Assembly (NCBI GenBank): GCA_964590195.1 | Contig: CAZPWJ010000001.1 | Coordinates: forward strand, 1 to 64,000 | Reading direction: 5' to 3' | Length of the DNA stretch: 64,000 nt | Source: GCA-2731375 sp964590195 | GTDB taxonomy: Bacteria; Pseudomonadota; Alphaproteobacteria; GCA-2731375 | Part shown: in pieces, positions 44,317 through 52,871 of the stretch | How positions within the stretch are numbered: the first letter of the stretch is position 1 | Layout: each line of letters begins with the position of its first letter | The notes under the pieces: generated by a model | Told to the model about the DNA's origin: nothing | The model's database searches: none | The model's input: only the letters and a program-made list of their open reading frames with translations | Position numbers and translations under genes: made by a program

Positions 44317-45231
44317 ATGACTCTGCCCCGGAATGTGTCCCTGTTCGAAGCCGGTGCCCGCGACGGCCTGCAAAACGAGGCCCAGGATGTGCCCACGGCG
44401 GTTCGGGTGGAACTGATCCAGCGGCTGGCCCGCACGGGCCTGACGCGGATCGAGGCCGGCAGCTTTGTCTCGCCGAAATGGGTGCCTAAAATGGCCGATA
44501 CGGCAGAGGTTCATGCCAGCCTGGAACATGGTGCGGGCGTCACCTACCCGGTCCTGACGCCAAACATGAAGGGCCTGGAAGGCGCCTTGGCGTGCGGGGC
44601 CAAGGAAATCGGCGTCTTCGGTGCCGCCAGCGAGGGTTTCACCAAGGCCAACACCAATTGCACCATTGCCGAGTCCATGGCCCGCGCCCGCCCGGTGGCT
44701 GAAGCCGCCCTGGCCCAGGGCGTCGCCGTGCGCGGCTATATCTCGGTCGCGATGGGCTGCCCCTTCGATGGCGAGACGGCGCCGGAAATGGTCGCGGATC
44801 TGGCCAGGGAATTGCACGGGATGGGCTGTTACGAAATATCCCTGGGCGATACCATCGGCGTCGGCACGCCGGGCAAGGCCCGCGCCATGATCGAAGCCTG
44901 CGCCAAAGAGGTGCCATTGCAGGCCCTGGCGCTGCATTTCCACGACACCTATGGCCAGGCCCTGGCCAACCTTTTGGCCTGTCTGGAAATGGGCGTGGCC
45001 ACGGTTGACGCCTCGGTCGCCGGTCTGGGCGGCTGTCCTTATGCACCGGGCGCGACCGGCAACGTGGCGACCGAGGACGTGGTCTATATGCTCCACGGCA
45101 TGGGGGTGGAGACAGGCATAGATCTGGACAGCCTGGTCGAAACAGCCTGGTTCATCTCGGATTATCTGGGCCGCCCACCGGTCAGCCGCGTGGCTAACGC
45201 CCTCGGAGGCAAGGGGCGCACGGCAGCTTGA
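44317..45231 (+). CDS. Hydroxymethylglutaryl-CoA lyase
   Basis: A 304-residue TIM-barrel lyase that splits HMG-CoA to acetoacetate and acetyl-CoA, the last step of leucine degradation. The signature GLGGCPYAPGATGNVATE carries the catalytic cysteine. EAGARDGLQNE holds the metal-binding aspartate, and LHFHDTYGQALAN the HxH metal ligands. TAAGGAGG precedes the ATG at 44317; the longer open frame upstream is antisense to the serine hydrolase. Its TGA overlaps the ATG of the DASS permease by one base, so it leads a three-gene coupled unit. Confidence 0.94.
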   Translation: MTLPRNVSLFEAGARDGLQNEAQDVPTAVRVELIQRLARTGLTRIEAGSFVSPKWVPKMADTAEVHASLEHGAGVTYPVLTPNMKGLEGALACGAKEIGVFGAASEGFTKANTNCTIAESMARARPVAEAALAQGVAVRGYISVAMGCPFDGETAPEMVADLARELHGMGCYEISLGDTIGVGTPGKARAMIEACAKEVPLQALALHFHDTYGQALANLLACLEMGVATVDASVAGLGGCPYAPGATGNVATEDVVYMLHGMGVETGIDLDSLVETAWFISDYLGRPPVSRVANALGGKGRTAA

Positions 45232-46607
45232 TGAAAATATCGGTTTGGATTGCCGCGCTGGGCATTTTGGCGGCCCTGGCGCTGGCCATCATACCCATTG
45301 AGGGCCTGGCGCCCGAGACGGCCCGCACCGGCGCCCTGGCCCTGGCCACCGTGGTGCTGTTCGCCACCGGCGCGCTGCCGGAATTCATCACCGCCATGCT
45401 GTTTTTTGCCATTGCCACGTTGTTCGCCCTGGCGCCTGGCAATGTGGTTTTCGCTGGCTTCCAGTCCGCGGGCTTTTGGATGGTATTCGGCGGGCTGGTG
45501 ATTGGTGTCGGCGTGCGCGGCACGGGCCTGGCGGAACGTCTGGCCCATGGCGTCGGCCGGCGCTTTGGCCATCGCTACGCCGCGATCATTTCCGGCACCG
45601 TGATCCTGGGCCTGGTCATGGCCTTTCTGATGCCCTCCACCATGGGCCGGCTGATGATCCTGATGCCTATTGTGCTGGCGATGGCGGACGGCTTTGGTTA
45701 CCAAGCCGGCAGCAACGGCCGCGCGGGCATGGTGTTGGCGATATCCTTTTCCACCATGATTCCAGGTTTCGCCATCATGTCAGCGACCGTGCCGGCCATG
45801 GTGGTAATCGGCGCCTCGGAAACCCTGTATGGCGAGGTGCCGACCTATGGCATCTGGCTGCTGCTGCATTTTCCCATCCTGGGCGCCTTGAAAGCAGTCG
45901 TAATCGGCGTTCTGGTGATCTGGCTGTTTCCCGAGGCAGATGCGAAGGCGCCCTCGAAACATGCGGAGGCACCAGCCGCCATGGCGGGGCGGGAGCGCTT
46001 GATGGCATGTATGTTGTTGCTGGCCCTGGCCCTGTGGATGACGGACTTTCTGCATCATATTTCACCGGCCTGGGTCTCCCTCGGCGTGGCCGGCATTATT
46101 GTCCTGCCGTTTGTCGGCATCGTCGGCGCGCGGGACTTCGACGACAGGATACAGCTCAGCACGTTGCTTTATGTCGCGGGGATGTTGAGCATGGGCGCCC
46201 TGGTCGCTTATGGCGGCACCGGCGATTTGCTGGCGAAATCCGTGCTGCCCCTACTGAACCTAGGTTCGGGCGAAAGCGTTTGGAATTTTGCCGCCGTGGC
46301 CGGTCTGTCCAGCGGGCTGGCCATGTTCGCGACCCAGCCCGGCGTACCGGCGATCCTGGTGCCCCTGGTCGGTCATCTGGCGGAAGCGGCGGATTTGCCC
46401 ATCATGGCCATGCTGATGCTGACCGTGGTCGGCTATAGCACGGTGATTCTGCCCTATCAGGCCCCGCCCCTGGTGGTCGCCATGCAATTGGGCGCCGTGC
46501 CCATGCGCCAGGGAAATAAATTATGCCTTTGGTTACTGGCGGTTACGGTCTTTGTCCTGCTGCCTCTGGATTATCTTTGGTGGCGCCTGCTAGGCTGGCT
46601 GCCATGA
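45231..46607 (+). CDS. SLC13/DASS family anion permease
   Basis: A 458-residue inner-membrane transporter with about 12 hydrophobic segments. It resembles divalent anion:sodium symporters: AFLMPSTMGRLMILMPIVLAM in the first repeat, and FATQPGVPAILVPLVGHLAEAADLPIMA with GYSTVILPYQAPPL in the second. It starts within the stop of HMG-CoA lyase (TGATG) and ends within the start of the DUF1489 gene (ATGA). Uptake of a dicarboxylate, sulfate or other organic anion is likely; the exact ligand is not visible. Confidence 0.85.
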   Translation: MKISVWIAALGILAALALAIIPIEGLAPETARTGALALATVVLFATGALPEFITAMLFFAIATLFALAPGNVVFAGFQSAGFWMVFGGLVIGVGVRGTGLAERLAHGVGRRFGHRYAAIISGTVILGLVMAFLMPSTMGRLMILMPIVLAMADGFGYQAGSNGRAGMVLAISFSTMIPGFAIMSATVPAMVVIGASETLYGEVPTYGIWLLLHFPILGALKAVVIGVLVIWLFPEADAKAPSKHAEAPAAMAGRERLMACMLLLALALWMTDFLHHISPAWVSLGVAGIIVLPFVGIVGARDFDDRIQLSTLLYVAGMLSMGALVAYGGTGDLLAKSVLPLLNLGSGESVWNFAAVAGLSSGLAMFATQPGVPAILVPLVGHLAEAADLPIMAMLMLTVVGYSTVILPYQAPPLVVAMQLGAVPMRQGNKLCLWLLAVTVFVLLPLDYLWWRLLGWLP

Positions 46608-47062
46608 CCGTGCATATCGTCAAACTTAGCGTCGGCATCGATTCGATCGAGCATCTTGCCCGTTTCCAGGAAAACCGCCGGGACCAGTTCGCGGCCATGG
46701 GCCTGCCGGCGGAAAACATCCACCGCACCCGCCACCGTCCGCGCCGGGACAAAGAGGTTCTGGACGGCGGTTCCATGTACTGGATCATTAAAGGCTTCAT
46801 CCGGGCGCGCCAGGCCATTATTCGCCTGGATCATTTACACGACGACGAGGGCGGCAAGCGCTGCGGCTTCGTGCTGCACCCGGATCTGGTGCGCACGGAA
46901 CTGCGCGCCCGCCGCCCGCACCAGGGCTGGCGTTATTTCGAGGCCAAGGACGTGCCACCGGACCTGCCGGAGCATATGCAAGCCAGCGGCTGGGACCCGG
47001 ACGATCATGATGGCCCGCCGCCCGAAATGGCCGCCGAACTGCGGGCGCTCGGCCTCCTTTAG
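46604..47062 (+). CDS. DUF1489 family protein
   Basis: A 152-residue protein of the alphaproteobacterial DUF1489 family. The start MTVHIVKLSVGIDSIEHLARFQ and the central TRHRPRRDKEVLDGGSMYWIIKGFI are typical. RCGFVLHPDLVRTELRARRPHQGWRY follows. ATG 46604 overlaps the permease stop as ATGA. The family often sits next to unrelated genes, and its function is unknown. Conserved basic and aromatic residues suggest nucleic-acid or RNA-related binding, which is only a guess. Confidence 0.88.
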   Translation: MTVHIVKLSVGIDSIEHLARFQENRRDQFAAMGLPAENIHRTRHRPRRDKEVLDGGSMYWIIKGFIRARQAIIRLDHLHDDEGGKRCGFVLHPDLVRTELRARRPHQGWRYFEAKDVPPDLPEHMQASGWDPDDHDGPPPEMAAELRALGLL

Positions 47063-47073
47063 AGCAATATCCC

Positions 47074-47865
47074 TCAGGGCGTTGTGAAGTCGCCGTGATA
47101 GCCGCCGTTCTCGATTTTCCGCTGATCCTTGCGCAGCTGTTCCAGCAGACCGGCGCCATAGGGGCCGCCCGTTCCATTATCATCCATGCCTTTATCAAAG
47201 GCCTCGAAGTTGACCAGTTCATCAAGCGGCAGGCGCGGACGCCAACCCGCCGATTGCAGCTCCGGCCGGTCATGGAAGTGAGAGACATAGCCAAGGCATA
47301 CATAGGCGACCGGAATGACATGCTCGGGAATCTCCAGGGCCTGCCGCAATCGCTCCTGGTCGAGGATCGAGACCCAGCCAAGGCCCAGGCCCTCGGCCCG
47401 TGCCGCTAGCCACAGGTTTTGCACGGCACAGACACTACTGTAGACATCCATCGCCTTGATATGTGTGCGCCCGATGACGACGGGACCAGCACGGTCCCGG
47501 TCACAGGTGATGCAAATGTTGATGGGAGATTCAAGAATGCCTTCCAGCTTCAGCTTTCGATAGGTTTCGCGCTGCTCCCCCTCGAACATCTCCGCCGCCT
47601 CGGCGTGGGCCTGTTCGAACAGTTCGTGGACTTTTCGTTTGGTCGCCTCGGCCCGCACCAGGATAAAGCTCCATGGCTGCATGAAGCCGACGGACGGCGC
47701 ATAGTGGGCGGCCATCAGAATACGGCTCAGGACATCCTCCGGGATCGGCGCCGGAGTAAATTGACCCCGCACGTCCCGGCGGGAAAATACTGTCCGGTAG
47801 AACGCCTCGCGTTCAGCGTCGTTGAGGCAATGGTTGGTGGATTCTGTTTGATCGGTAGTTTCCAT
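47074..47865 (-). CDS. bluB: 5,6-dimethylbenzimidazole synthase BluB
   Basis: A 263-residue nitroreductase-fold flavoenzyme. It converts reduced FMN with oxygen into 5,6-dimethylbenzimidazole, the lower ligand of cobalamin. Family marks are FYRTVFSRRDVRGQFTPAPI with the FMN-binding arginines, the NSFMQPW-like segment APSVGFMQPWSFILV, and GLGWVSILDQERL. ATG 47865 follows AAGGGG at 8 bases; an in-frame ATG at 47880 overlaps that site. A cobalamin riboswitch immediately upstream confirms the pathway and shows repression by B12. No other cobalamin genes are in the window. Confidence 0.93.
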   Translation of the reverse strand: METTDQTESTNHCLNDAEREAFYRTVFSRRDVRGQFTPAPIPEDVLSRILMAAHYAPSVGFMQPWSFILVRAEATKRKVHELFEQAHAEAAEMFEGEQRETYRKLKLEGILESPINICITCDRDRAGPVVIGRTHIKAMDVYSSVCAVQNLWLAARAEGLGLGWVSILDQERLRQALEIPEHVIPVAYVCLGYVSHFHDRPELQSAGWRPRLPLDELVNFEAFDKGMDDNGTGGPYGAGLLEQLRKDQRKIENGGYHGDFTTP

Positions 47866-47921
47866 TTCAGACCCCTTCATGGAAAACATCGGCGGCGCTC
47901 TCCATACGCCACCTTGCAAAT

Positions 47922-48094
47922 TCCTCAGGCCGGTCTTCTGACTTGGGTTCATCTTGACCGCGCCCCTTCCCAGGGTTGCCCCCAGTGGGTCCATTGCCCG
48001 GTCAATCCCCCTTACAGCGTTGGGCACGTGGCGGAATTGCGCCGCCTTCCCGATTCTTCCCCGACAAGTCAAAACCTGTCCGGGACACCTGAAG
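47922..48094 (-). promoter_or_regulatory. Cobalamin (AdoCbl) riboswitch upstream of bluB
   Basis: On the minus strand the leader carries the B12 box AAGTCAGAAGACCGGCC at about 47928-47944. Upstream of it lie the core strings CGGGAAGGCGGCG, AATTCCGCCACG and CGCTGTAAGGGGGA at about 48004-48050, and CCACTGG with TGGGAAGG between. A P2-type stem of CCCGGACA and TGTCGGGG occurs near 48063-48085. The order and spacing fit the cobalamin riboswitch class. It ends about 57 bases before the bluB start, so control is probably at translation or by attenuation. Confidence 0.92.
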
Positions 48095-48171
48095 ATGCGA
48101 TTGACGCCGGTATCGTTGATCCGGCTGACAGCACACTCATATCACATTGCGGCGATGGGAGCAGCATGATG

Positions 48172-48399
48172 TTAAGGCGCTGGATCGACGGCGGCGCGCG
48201 CGACCTTATCGATATCAGAACGCCGGACGCCGATATCATGCAGTTGCTGATCGGACAGTGCGCGAAGCTGCCTGACGGTCCGACGAACGCGATAGAACCG
48301 CAGAAGGTGGGAAAGCGGCACCGCGAGGACGACAGTCCAGAAGGCCAGAAACAGGTCCGCCCGATCCCGGCCATGGCTGAATTGGTAATAGGTCATCAT
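48172..48399 (-). CDS. DUF1127 domain-containing small protein
   Basis: A 75-residue protein ending in the DUF1127 motif LRALSDQQLHDIGVRRSDI, preceded by a hydrophobic stretch LFLAFWTVVLAVPLSHLL. AAAGGA lies just before two adjacent ATG codons (48399 and 48396). DUF1127 proteins in alphaproteobacteria include small RNA-binding regulators of phosphate and carbon uptake, but the longer ones with a hydrophobic lead are less studied. It is upstream of the B12 riboswitch on the same strand and may be transcribed into it. Confidence 0.85.
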   Translation of the reverse strand: MMTYYQFSHGRDRADLFLAFWTVVLAVPLSHLLRFYRVRRTVRQLRALSDQQLHDIGVRRSDIDKVARAAVDPAP

Positions 48400-48583
48400 T
48401 TTGTCCTTTCTTGAGCATGGCTTGCAGATGTCCAACCTAGGGACTTTGGACCGGTGGTACTTGGATCAAACCTGAAGATGAGCTGGATATTTTCTGGATT
48501 TCGCCGTTTCACTGGCGGGCCGTATTGCGGTTGTGCCCCGCCGGGTGGATAATCCATTCCGGTAGCGGGAATTGGGCGGCTCA

Positions 48584-50155
48584 ATGAACTACATTTTCGG
48601 TGATTTCGAACTGGATACGCGGGTCCTTGAGCTGCGCCGCGCCGGCGAACCGGTGCCGCTGGAACCGCAGGTTTTCGACCTGCTGCGCTATCTGGTGCAG
48701 CATTCCGAACGGGCCATAACCAAGGACGAAATTTACGAGGAAATCTGGAACGGCCGTATTGTTTCGGAATCCGCCTTGAGCAGCAGGATTAAATCAGCCC
48801 GCCAGGCCATCGGCGACAACGGCCGCGAGCAGCGCATGATTAAAACCCTGCACGGGCGGGGTTTTCGATTTATCGCGGCGGTCGTCAACGCCGCGCCCGT
48901 GGTTGAACCGGAACCGGCTGCCGCTCCGGGAGATGTCGAGGACGACGACAATATCGTTGACCGGCCCTCCATCGCCGTTCTGCCTTTTCGAAATTTAAGC
49001 GACGGGCCCGATCAGGATTATCTTGCCGACGGCATCACGGACGAGATCACCCTGCTGCTCTCCCGCCTGCGCTGGCTACGGGTCATCGCGCGGGATTCCT
49101 CGTTCGTCTTCAAGAATCAGGTTGAGGAAAGTCAGCAGGTTGGCCGCTCTCTCGGCGTGCGTTATTTGCTGGCGGGCAGTATACGGCGGGCGGATGCGCA
49201 GCTGCGGGTCAGCGTGCAATTGATCAACGCCGCCGATGGCACACAGATCTGGTCGGAACACTATGACCGGGAAATGGCCAATATCTTCCAATTACAGGAT
49301 GAAATCGCGCAAGCCATCGCCGGCACATTGGAACCGGAACTGGCTGGCGTCGAGGAAGCATTGGCCAGCCGCAAGGCACCGGAAAACATGACCGGCTGGG
49401 ATTATTATCTGCGCGGCCGGGCCCAGCTGTTCAACTTCACCGAAAAAGGCCAGGTCGAGGCGGAACGCCTGTTCGCCCGCGCCGTTGCGGTTGATCCGGG
49501 CCTGGCACGGGCCCATGCTGGTCTGGCCTATGTCTATATTCAGGATGCCTTTTATGGCGACCCAAGGCAGCGGACGGCGGTTTTGCAAGCGGCCCTGGCG
49601 ACAGCCCGGCGCGCGGTCGCGGCGGATACCCGTGATGCCCTGGGCCACTTCACCCTGGGTCGGGCCCATAGCCTGCGGCGCGAAACCGCCGAGGCGGAGG
49701 CCGCGCTGCAGACCGCCCTCAACATCAACCCGAGTTTTGCCCAGGCTCATTTCGCGCAGGGCTTTACCCTGGTCAGCAGCCGGCGCCCGGCCGAGGCCAT
49801 TCCCTATTTTGAGCAATTCTCGGTTTTGAGCCCCTGGGATCCCCATAGCTGGACCAACCATCACATGCGCGCCATGGCGCATTTCTGGTTGGATGATCTG
49901 GCGGCGGCGGAGGATTATGCCCGCCGTTCCGTCGGCCAGCCGAATGTCACCCGTTGGCCGTTCGCGACACTGGTCGCGGTGCTGGGTGCTTCGGGCCAGA
50001 TCGATGCCGCCCAGGCCGTGTTGCCCCGATTGTATGAACGCAGGCCCGGCTATTCCATTGCCGTGGCGCGGGATGATTTCTTTTTCCTTGATGATACGGA
50101 AAATCAAGAACGCTACCTAGCCGGCCTCAGGGCTGCGGGGGTGCCCGAAACCTGA
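48584..50155 (+). CDS. Winged-helix regulator with TolB-like and TPR domains (CadC-like family)
   Basis: A 523-residue regulator. An N-terminal OmpR/PhoB winged helix runs from 1 to about 100 (PLEPQVFDLLRYLVQHSERAI, then IKTLHGRGFRFIAAV). A FlgO/TolB-like domain begins at PSIAVLPFRNLSDGPDQDYL and continues through RYLLAGSIRRADAQLRVSVQL. C-terminal TPR repeats of the LARAHAGLAYVYIQDAF type follow. No membrane helix separates the domains, unlike CadC. ATG 48584 is preferred over TTG 48572. It is divergent from the DUF1127 gene across 184 bases. The signal and targets are unknown. Confidence 0.88.
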   Translation: MNYIFGDFELDTRVLELRRAGEPVPLEPQVFDLLRYLVQHSERAITKDEIYEEIWNGRIVSESALSSRIKSARQAIGDNGREQRMIKTLHGRGFRFIAAVVNAAPVVEPEPAAAPGDVEDDDNIVDRPSIAVLPFRNLSDGPDQDYLADGITDEITLLLSRLRWLRVIARDSSFVFKNQVEESQQVGRSLGVRYLLAGSIRRADAQLRVSVQLINAADGTQIWSEHYDREMANIFQLQDEIAQAIAGTLEPELAGVEEALASRKAPENMTGWDYYLRGRAQLFNFTEKGQVEAERLFARAVAVDPGLARAHAGLAYVYIQDAFYGDPRQRTAVLQAALATARRAVAADTRDALGHFTLGRAHSLRRETAEAEAALQTALNINPSFAQAHFAQGFTLVSSRRPAEAIPYFEQFSVLSPWDPHSWTNHHMRAMAHFWLDDLAAAEDYARRSVGQPNVTRWPFATLVAVLGASGQIDAAQAVLPRLYERRPGYSIAVARDDFFFLDDTENQERYLAGLRAAGVPET

Positions 50156-50161
50156 CCTGGG

Positions 50162-50190
50162 GGGGTGAGGCCCTTGGTTTGGGCCCCACC
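50162..50190. terminator. Weak hairpin between convergent genes
   Basis: GGGGTGAGGCCC and GGGCCCCACC can pair across a TTGGTTT loop, with a one-base mismatch near the base. It lies just after the winged-helix/TPR gene stop and before the convergent DUF4242 stop. No T-run follows, so termination is only possible. Confidence 0.35.
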
Positions 50191-50206
50191 GCCATTCAAG
50201 CCTGAT

Positions 50207-50506
50207 CTAAGCCGCCGCGACGGCCAGGTCGCATTTCTGCTCGGTCGTTGGATCGATTATTGTACGAACCTCGGTCACCTTGTTGGCGGGAAAGCCAGAC
50301 AGCCGGGCGTGCTCATAGATTGCGTCCTCGTTCTCGGCCAAATAGATGCAAAACGTTTTGTCGGCGGTGACATAGCTGTGTTGCCACTGAATACCGTCGA
50401 TCTTGGCCAAGGCGCCGTTGGAAGTCTTGGCGGCATTGCCCAGATCCGGTTCCACCATGGCGCCGACGCTGGGAATATCCCGTTCGATCACATATTTTTT
50501 CAACAT
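50207..50506 (-). CDS. DUF4242 domain-containing protein
   Basis: A 99-residue ferredoxin-like alpha/beta protein of the DUF4242 (SCO4226-like) family. The diagnostic parts are the start MLKKYVIERDIPSVG, the WQHSYVTADKTFCIYLAENED segment, and IYEHARLSGFPANKVTEVRTIIDPTT. Some members bind nickel, but no clear metal site is assigned here. ATG 50506 is chosen because GGAG lies 6 bases before it; upstream in-frame starts overlap this site. Monocistronic. Confidence 0.87.
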   Translation of the reverse strand: MLKKYVIERDIPSVGAMVEPDLGNAAKTSNGALAKIDGIQWQHSYVTADKTFCIYLAENEDAIYEHARLSGFPANKVTEVRTIIDPTTEQKCDLAVAAA

Positions 50507-50727
50507 TTTCATCTCCTGCATTTGCCGTGACGCGATCCATTAACGCCGCGTCCATGCTGGGCAGATTAGGCGTTGCCAGCCATGCAAGCTTGGCGGAGAG
50601 GCGGAGATTTCATGGAGAAATGCTGAATATTTCCGCGATCTCCGTCCGCCCTAAATGTAATATGCCGGCACCAGATCAACCTCCGCCGTGGGGCTCTTTT
50701 TGGCGATAAAGCGGCTGATTTTCTCGA
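50507..50727. other. Gap downstream of speD
   Basis: This 221-base stretch contains only the short coding-like reading frame overlapping the speD stop (50651-50731) and the leader of the DUF4242 gene. I see no repeat or RNA gene in the rest. Confidence 0.4.
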
Positions 50728-50731
50728 TCAC
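50651..50731 (-). CDS. Possible 26-residue reading frame coupled to speD
   Basis: Starting at a GTG that overlaps the speD stop as GTGA, a 26-codon frame reads MIEKISRFIAKKSPTAEVD then LVPAYYI before TAG. GGAG lies 8 bases upstream of the GTG. The composition is that of a normal amphipathic helix followed by a short strand, with sensible codon use. I do not recognise it. It could be a small protein, or the remnant of a longer C-terminus that has lost its head. Confidence 0.3.
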   Translation of the reverse strand: MIEKISRFIAKKSPTAEVDLVPAYYI

Positions 50732-51186
50732 CGGGATGGCTCCGCCGTGGCGGTGGCCGGCAACACGCCCCGGCGCTGCTCGATCAGTTCGGTCCGGCTG
50801 GGACGCAGGGCGGCGCGCAGGGCGGCGGCGGCACGCTCAGGTTCGGCCGCGCCACACATGAAAATATCAAAGGCGGCGAAACCATGTTCGGGCCAGGTAT
50901 GGACGCTGATATGGCTTTCCGCCAGGACGGCGACACCGGAAACGCCACCATGGGGCGAAAAGTGGTGCAGGTGCAGATGCAGCAGCGTGGCCTCGGCCGC
51001 CTTCACGGCTTGCCGCATGGCACGGCCTAAATGATCCGGATCGTCCAGATGCGCCGCGCCCCATATATCCAACAGCAAATGGCTGCCGGCGAACCGCACG
51101 CCGTCATGGCTCTTGAAGTGATCCTTGGGAAGCAGATCTTCGTTCGCGGCACTGGCCGCCAACACTTGAGGCTGAATGACCGCCAT
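50728..51186 (-). CDS. speD: S-adenosylmethionine decarboxylase proenzyme
   Basis: A 152-residue class 1B-type AdoMet decarboxylase that makes decarboxylated SAM for spermidine synthesis. Autocleavage should occur between E90 and S91 in LAESHISVHTWPE, leaving a pyruvoyl group on S91. HLLLDIWGAAHLDD and the catalytic histidine region HLHHFSPHGGVSGV are also present. The C-terminus is slightly longer than in many homologues. ATG 51186 follows GGAGGG at 7 bases; an upstream TTG is rejected. No spermidine synthase gene lies in this window. Confidence 0.92.
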   Translation of the reverse strand: MAVIQPQVLAASAANEDLLPKDHFKSHDGVRFAGSHLLLDIWGAAHLDDPDHLGRAMRQAVKAAEATLLHLHLHHFSPHGGVSGVAVLAESHISVHTWPEHGFAAFDIFMCGAAEPERAAAALRAALRPSRTELIEQRRGVLPATATAEPSR

Positions 51187-51422
51187 CGGCGCGCCCTCCA
51201 AAATATCCAGAAATTGCCACCAGAACAGAGCGCCGGCATGCCCTCGGGATGGCGGAGCGGAGGGGAAGATAGGGTTTTTCTTCGCCTATGCAAGCGGCAA
51301 TTTTAGGATTTTCTCAACTCGATCATGATGCAATGGGACGGCGTACATTATGGTGCCGGCTTGCCATCATTGGGTGCTTTGAACCATGATGGTTGGGGGA
51401 TGAAACGTGAAGGGGCGCTGTT
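51187..51422. other. Divergent gap between speD and a hypothetical gene
   Basis: A 236-base region that must hold the promoters for both flanking genes. I see no clear riboswitch, hairpin or palindrome. The frame of a short plus-strand reading frame here lacks codon bias and is not called. Confidence 0.35.
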
Positions 51423-51809
51423 ATGCCGACAGAGTTGCGAAAGATCATATTTTCCCAGCGGGAATTGCTGGAAGCGTTCGAGAAACGGCCCAATAACCTG
51501 CCTGGAAATACTGAAGCGGTGCCGCCGGGCGCCGTGCGCGGGGTACACGTCTTTCAGAAATTCGGCGGCGGGGTAAAGGTGCTGCTGGATGTCGAGGACG
51601 CCAAGGAAGGGCGGCTGAAACGTTTCAATCTAAACGCGGAGTTCATTTCCGAAGTATTGCTGTACTATTGCGCTGGCCTGAACATTCCCGTGGCGCGAGA
51701 CGCGGAAAAATATCTTGAAGTCATTGGCGACAATCTGGCCTTGAGCCAGAAAATCCGGGCCCAGGAAATCTTCGCCGAGCAGGCCGAGGAGCCGCCCCTG
51801 CGGCAGTAG
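51423..51809 (+). CDS. Hypothetical protein
   Basis: A 128-residue soluble protein I do not recognise by name. It begins MPTELRKIIFSQRELLEAF, has a beta-hairpin-like middle (GVKVLLDVEDAKEGRLKRF), and ends in an acidic helix. The internal segment FNLNAEFISEVLLYYCAGLNIPVARDAEKYL looks like a conserved helix bundle with one cysteine. GAAGGGG lies upstream of the ATG. Its stop is 3 bases from that of the convergent DUF2062 gene. It is clearly coding by its regular amino-acid composition, but the function is unknown. Confidence 0.7.
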   Translation: MPTELRKIIFSQRELLEAFEKRPNNLPGNTEAVPPGAVRGVHVFQKFGGGVKVLLDVEDAKEGRLKRFNLNAEFISEVLLYYCAGLNIPVARDAEKYLEVIGDNLALSQKIRAQEIFAEQAEEPPLRQ

Positions 51810-51812
51810 GTG

Positions 51813-52364
51813 TCACAAACTCCGCCGCCGTTTGCGAAAACGGCGGACCAGGCGCAGGCTCCACCAATAGCCTACGAACGCCGAACCAATGGCCCAGGGT
51901 ACGCAGCCGACCAGCATGGGCGCGCCCCAGGCATCGAAGATGCCGACGGCATAAATCCAAAGGGAATCCAGGAAGGTGGCATCGGTCTGCAATAGTTTCA
52001 CCAGCCGCTCCGAGAACATGGCATAGCCGCCCGCCTCGCCCCAGCGGCCCAACATGGCCTCGCCGGTAATCAGAAAGGTGTAATAGATCGGCGGCACGGT
52101 GAAGATATTGGTCAGCCAGGTCCACAGCATGCCGACCACGACATTGAAATCCCATGACGGGCGGACCACCCGCACAACGGCCCAGATGCCCGCCACGATC
52201 GCCATCTGGATACCTACCGTGGGCGTCATCGCCACCATCAAACCCACAGCGACACCACGCGCGGTATAGTCGGCGGCGTCCGGTGAGCGCAGCACCGGGA
52301 TGACCAGACGCAGGCGCATCAGCCGTTGCAGCCGTTTCCAGGCACTATGTCTTGCCGCCGCCAC
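51813..52364 (-). CDS. DUF2062 domain-containing membrane protein
   Basis: A 183-residue inner-membrane protein with three or four hydrophobic segments, from YTARGVAVGLMVAMTPTVGIQ through the tryptophan-rich GMLWTWLTNIFTVPPIYYTFL. It ends in a basic tail RRFRKRRRSL. These are DUF2062 features. The frame is open much further upstream, but only through the antisense of the thioesterase. I place the start at GTG 52364, eight bases after the thioesterase stop; the exact start is uncertain. It is co-transcribed with the thioesterase. Confidence 0.8.
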   Translation of the reverse strand: MAAARHSAWKRLQRLMRLRLVIPVLRSPDAADYTARGVAVGLMVAMTPTVGIQMAIVAGIWAVVRVVRPSWDFNVVVGMLWTWLTNIFTVPPIYYTFLITGEAMLGRWGEAGGYAMFSERLVKLLQTDATFLDSLWIYAVGIFDAWGAPMLVGCVPWAIGSAFVGYWWSLRLVRRFRKRRRSL

Positions 52365-52372
52365 GTCCTGAT

Positions 52373-52813
52373 CTAACTCTTTTTCGTTTCGCCGCGCTTG
52401 CCGATCCGCTTCATCACCGCGCTGCAAACGAACAATGTGGTCTCGCCCACGGAAATATGGCCGCGGACAAAGGCCATGCTGCCCGTACGCCGGACCAGTT
52501 CGCCCCGGGATTCGACCAGATCGCCGGCAAAACCGGCGGCGACGAATTCGGAATTGAAGGCCACGGTGACATAGGCGTCGTCCGGTTCGCCCTTGGCGGT
52601 GACCGCCATGGTCAGATCCGCCATGGTCATCAACAGACCGCCATGGATCACTTCGTGTGAATTGGCATGGCGCGCCTCGGTACGCAGTACGAAGTGATGG
52701 CCGCCGTCTTCCAGCCGCCGCCAATAAAAGGGTCCGGCCTCGTTCTCGAACGGATCAACCGGATCATAGATGATGTAGCCGTCCAAGGGCGGCGGGGGAA
52801 TGATTTTTGACAT
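52373..52813 (-). CDS. PaaI family thioesterase
   Basis: A 146-residue hotdog-fold acyl-CoA thioesterase. The active-site helix region reads NSHEVIHGGLLMTMADLTM. The following strands VTVAFNSEFVAAGFAGDLVES and ELVRRTGSMAFVRGHIS are typical of PaaI/YbgC-like enzymes. It is followed after 8 bases by the DUF2062 gene. No strong ribosome-binding site precedes the ATG. The physiological acyl-CoA is unknown. Confidence 0.85.
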   Translation of the reverse strand: MSKIIPPPPLDGYIIYDPVDPFENEAGPFYWRRLEDGGHHFVLRTEARHANSHEVIHGGLLMTMADLTMAVTAKGEPDDAYVTVAFNSEFVAAGFAGDLVESRGELVRRTGSMAFVRGHISVGETTLFVCSAVMKRIGKRGETKKS

Positions 52814-52871
52814 GCTATCGATCTAGCATCTGCGGCGCCCCGTGGCGAGAGGCAATGCCATCACATTGACG

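Noticed and set aside
43177..45096. 639-residue version of the serine hydrolase
   Set aside because: The extra 278 residues are antisense of HMG-CoA lyase; the true ATG is at 44262.
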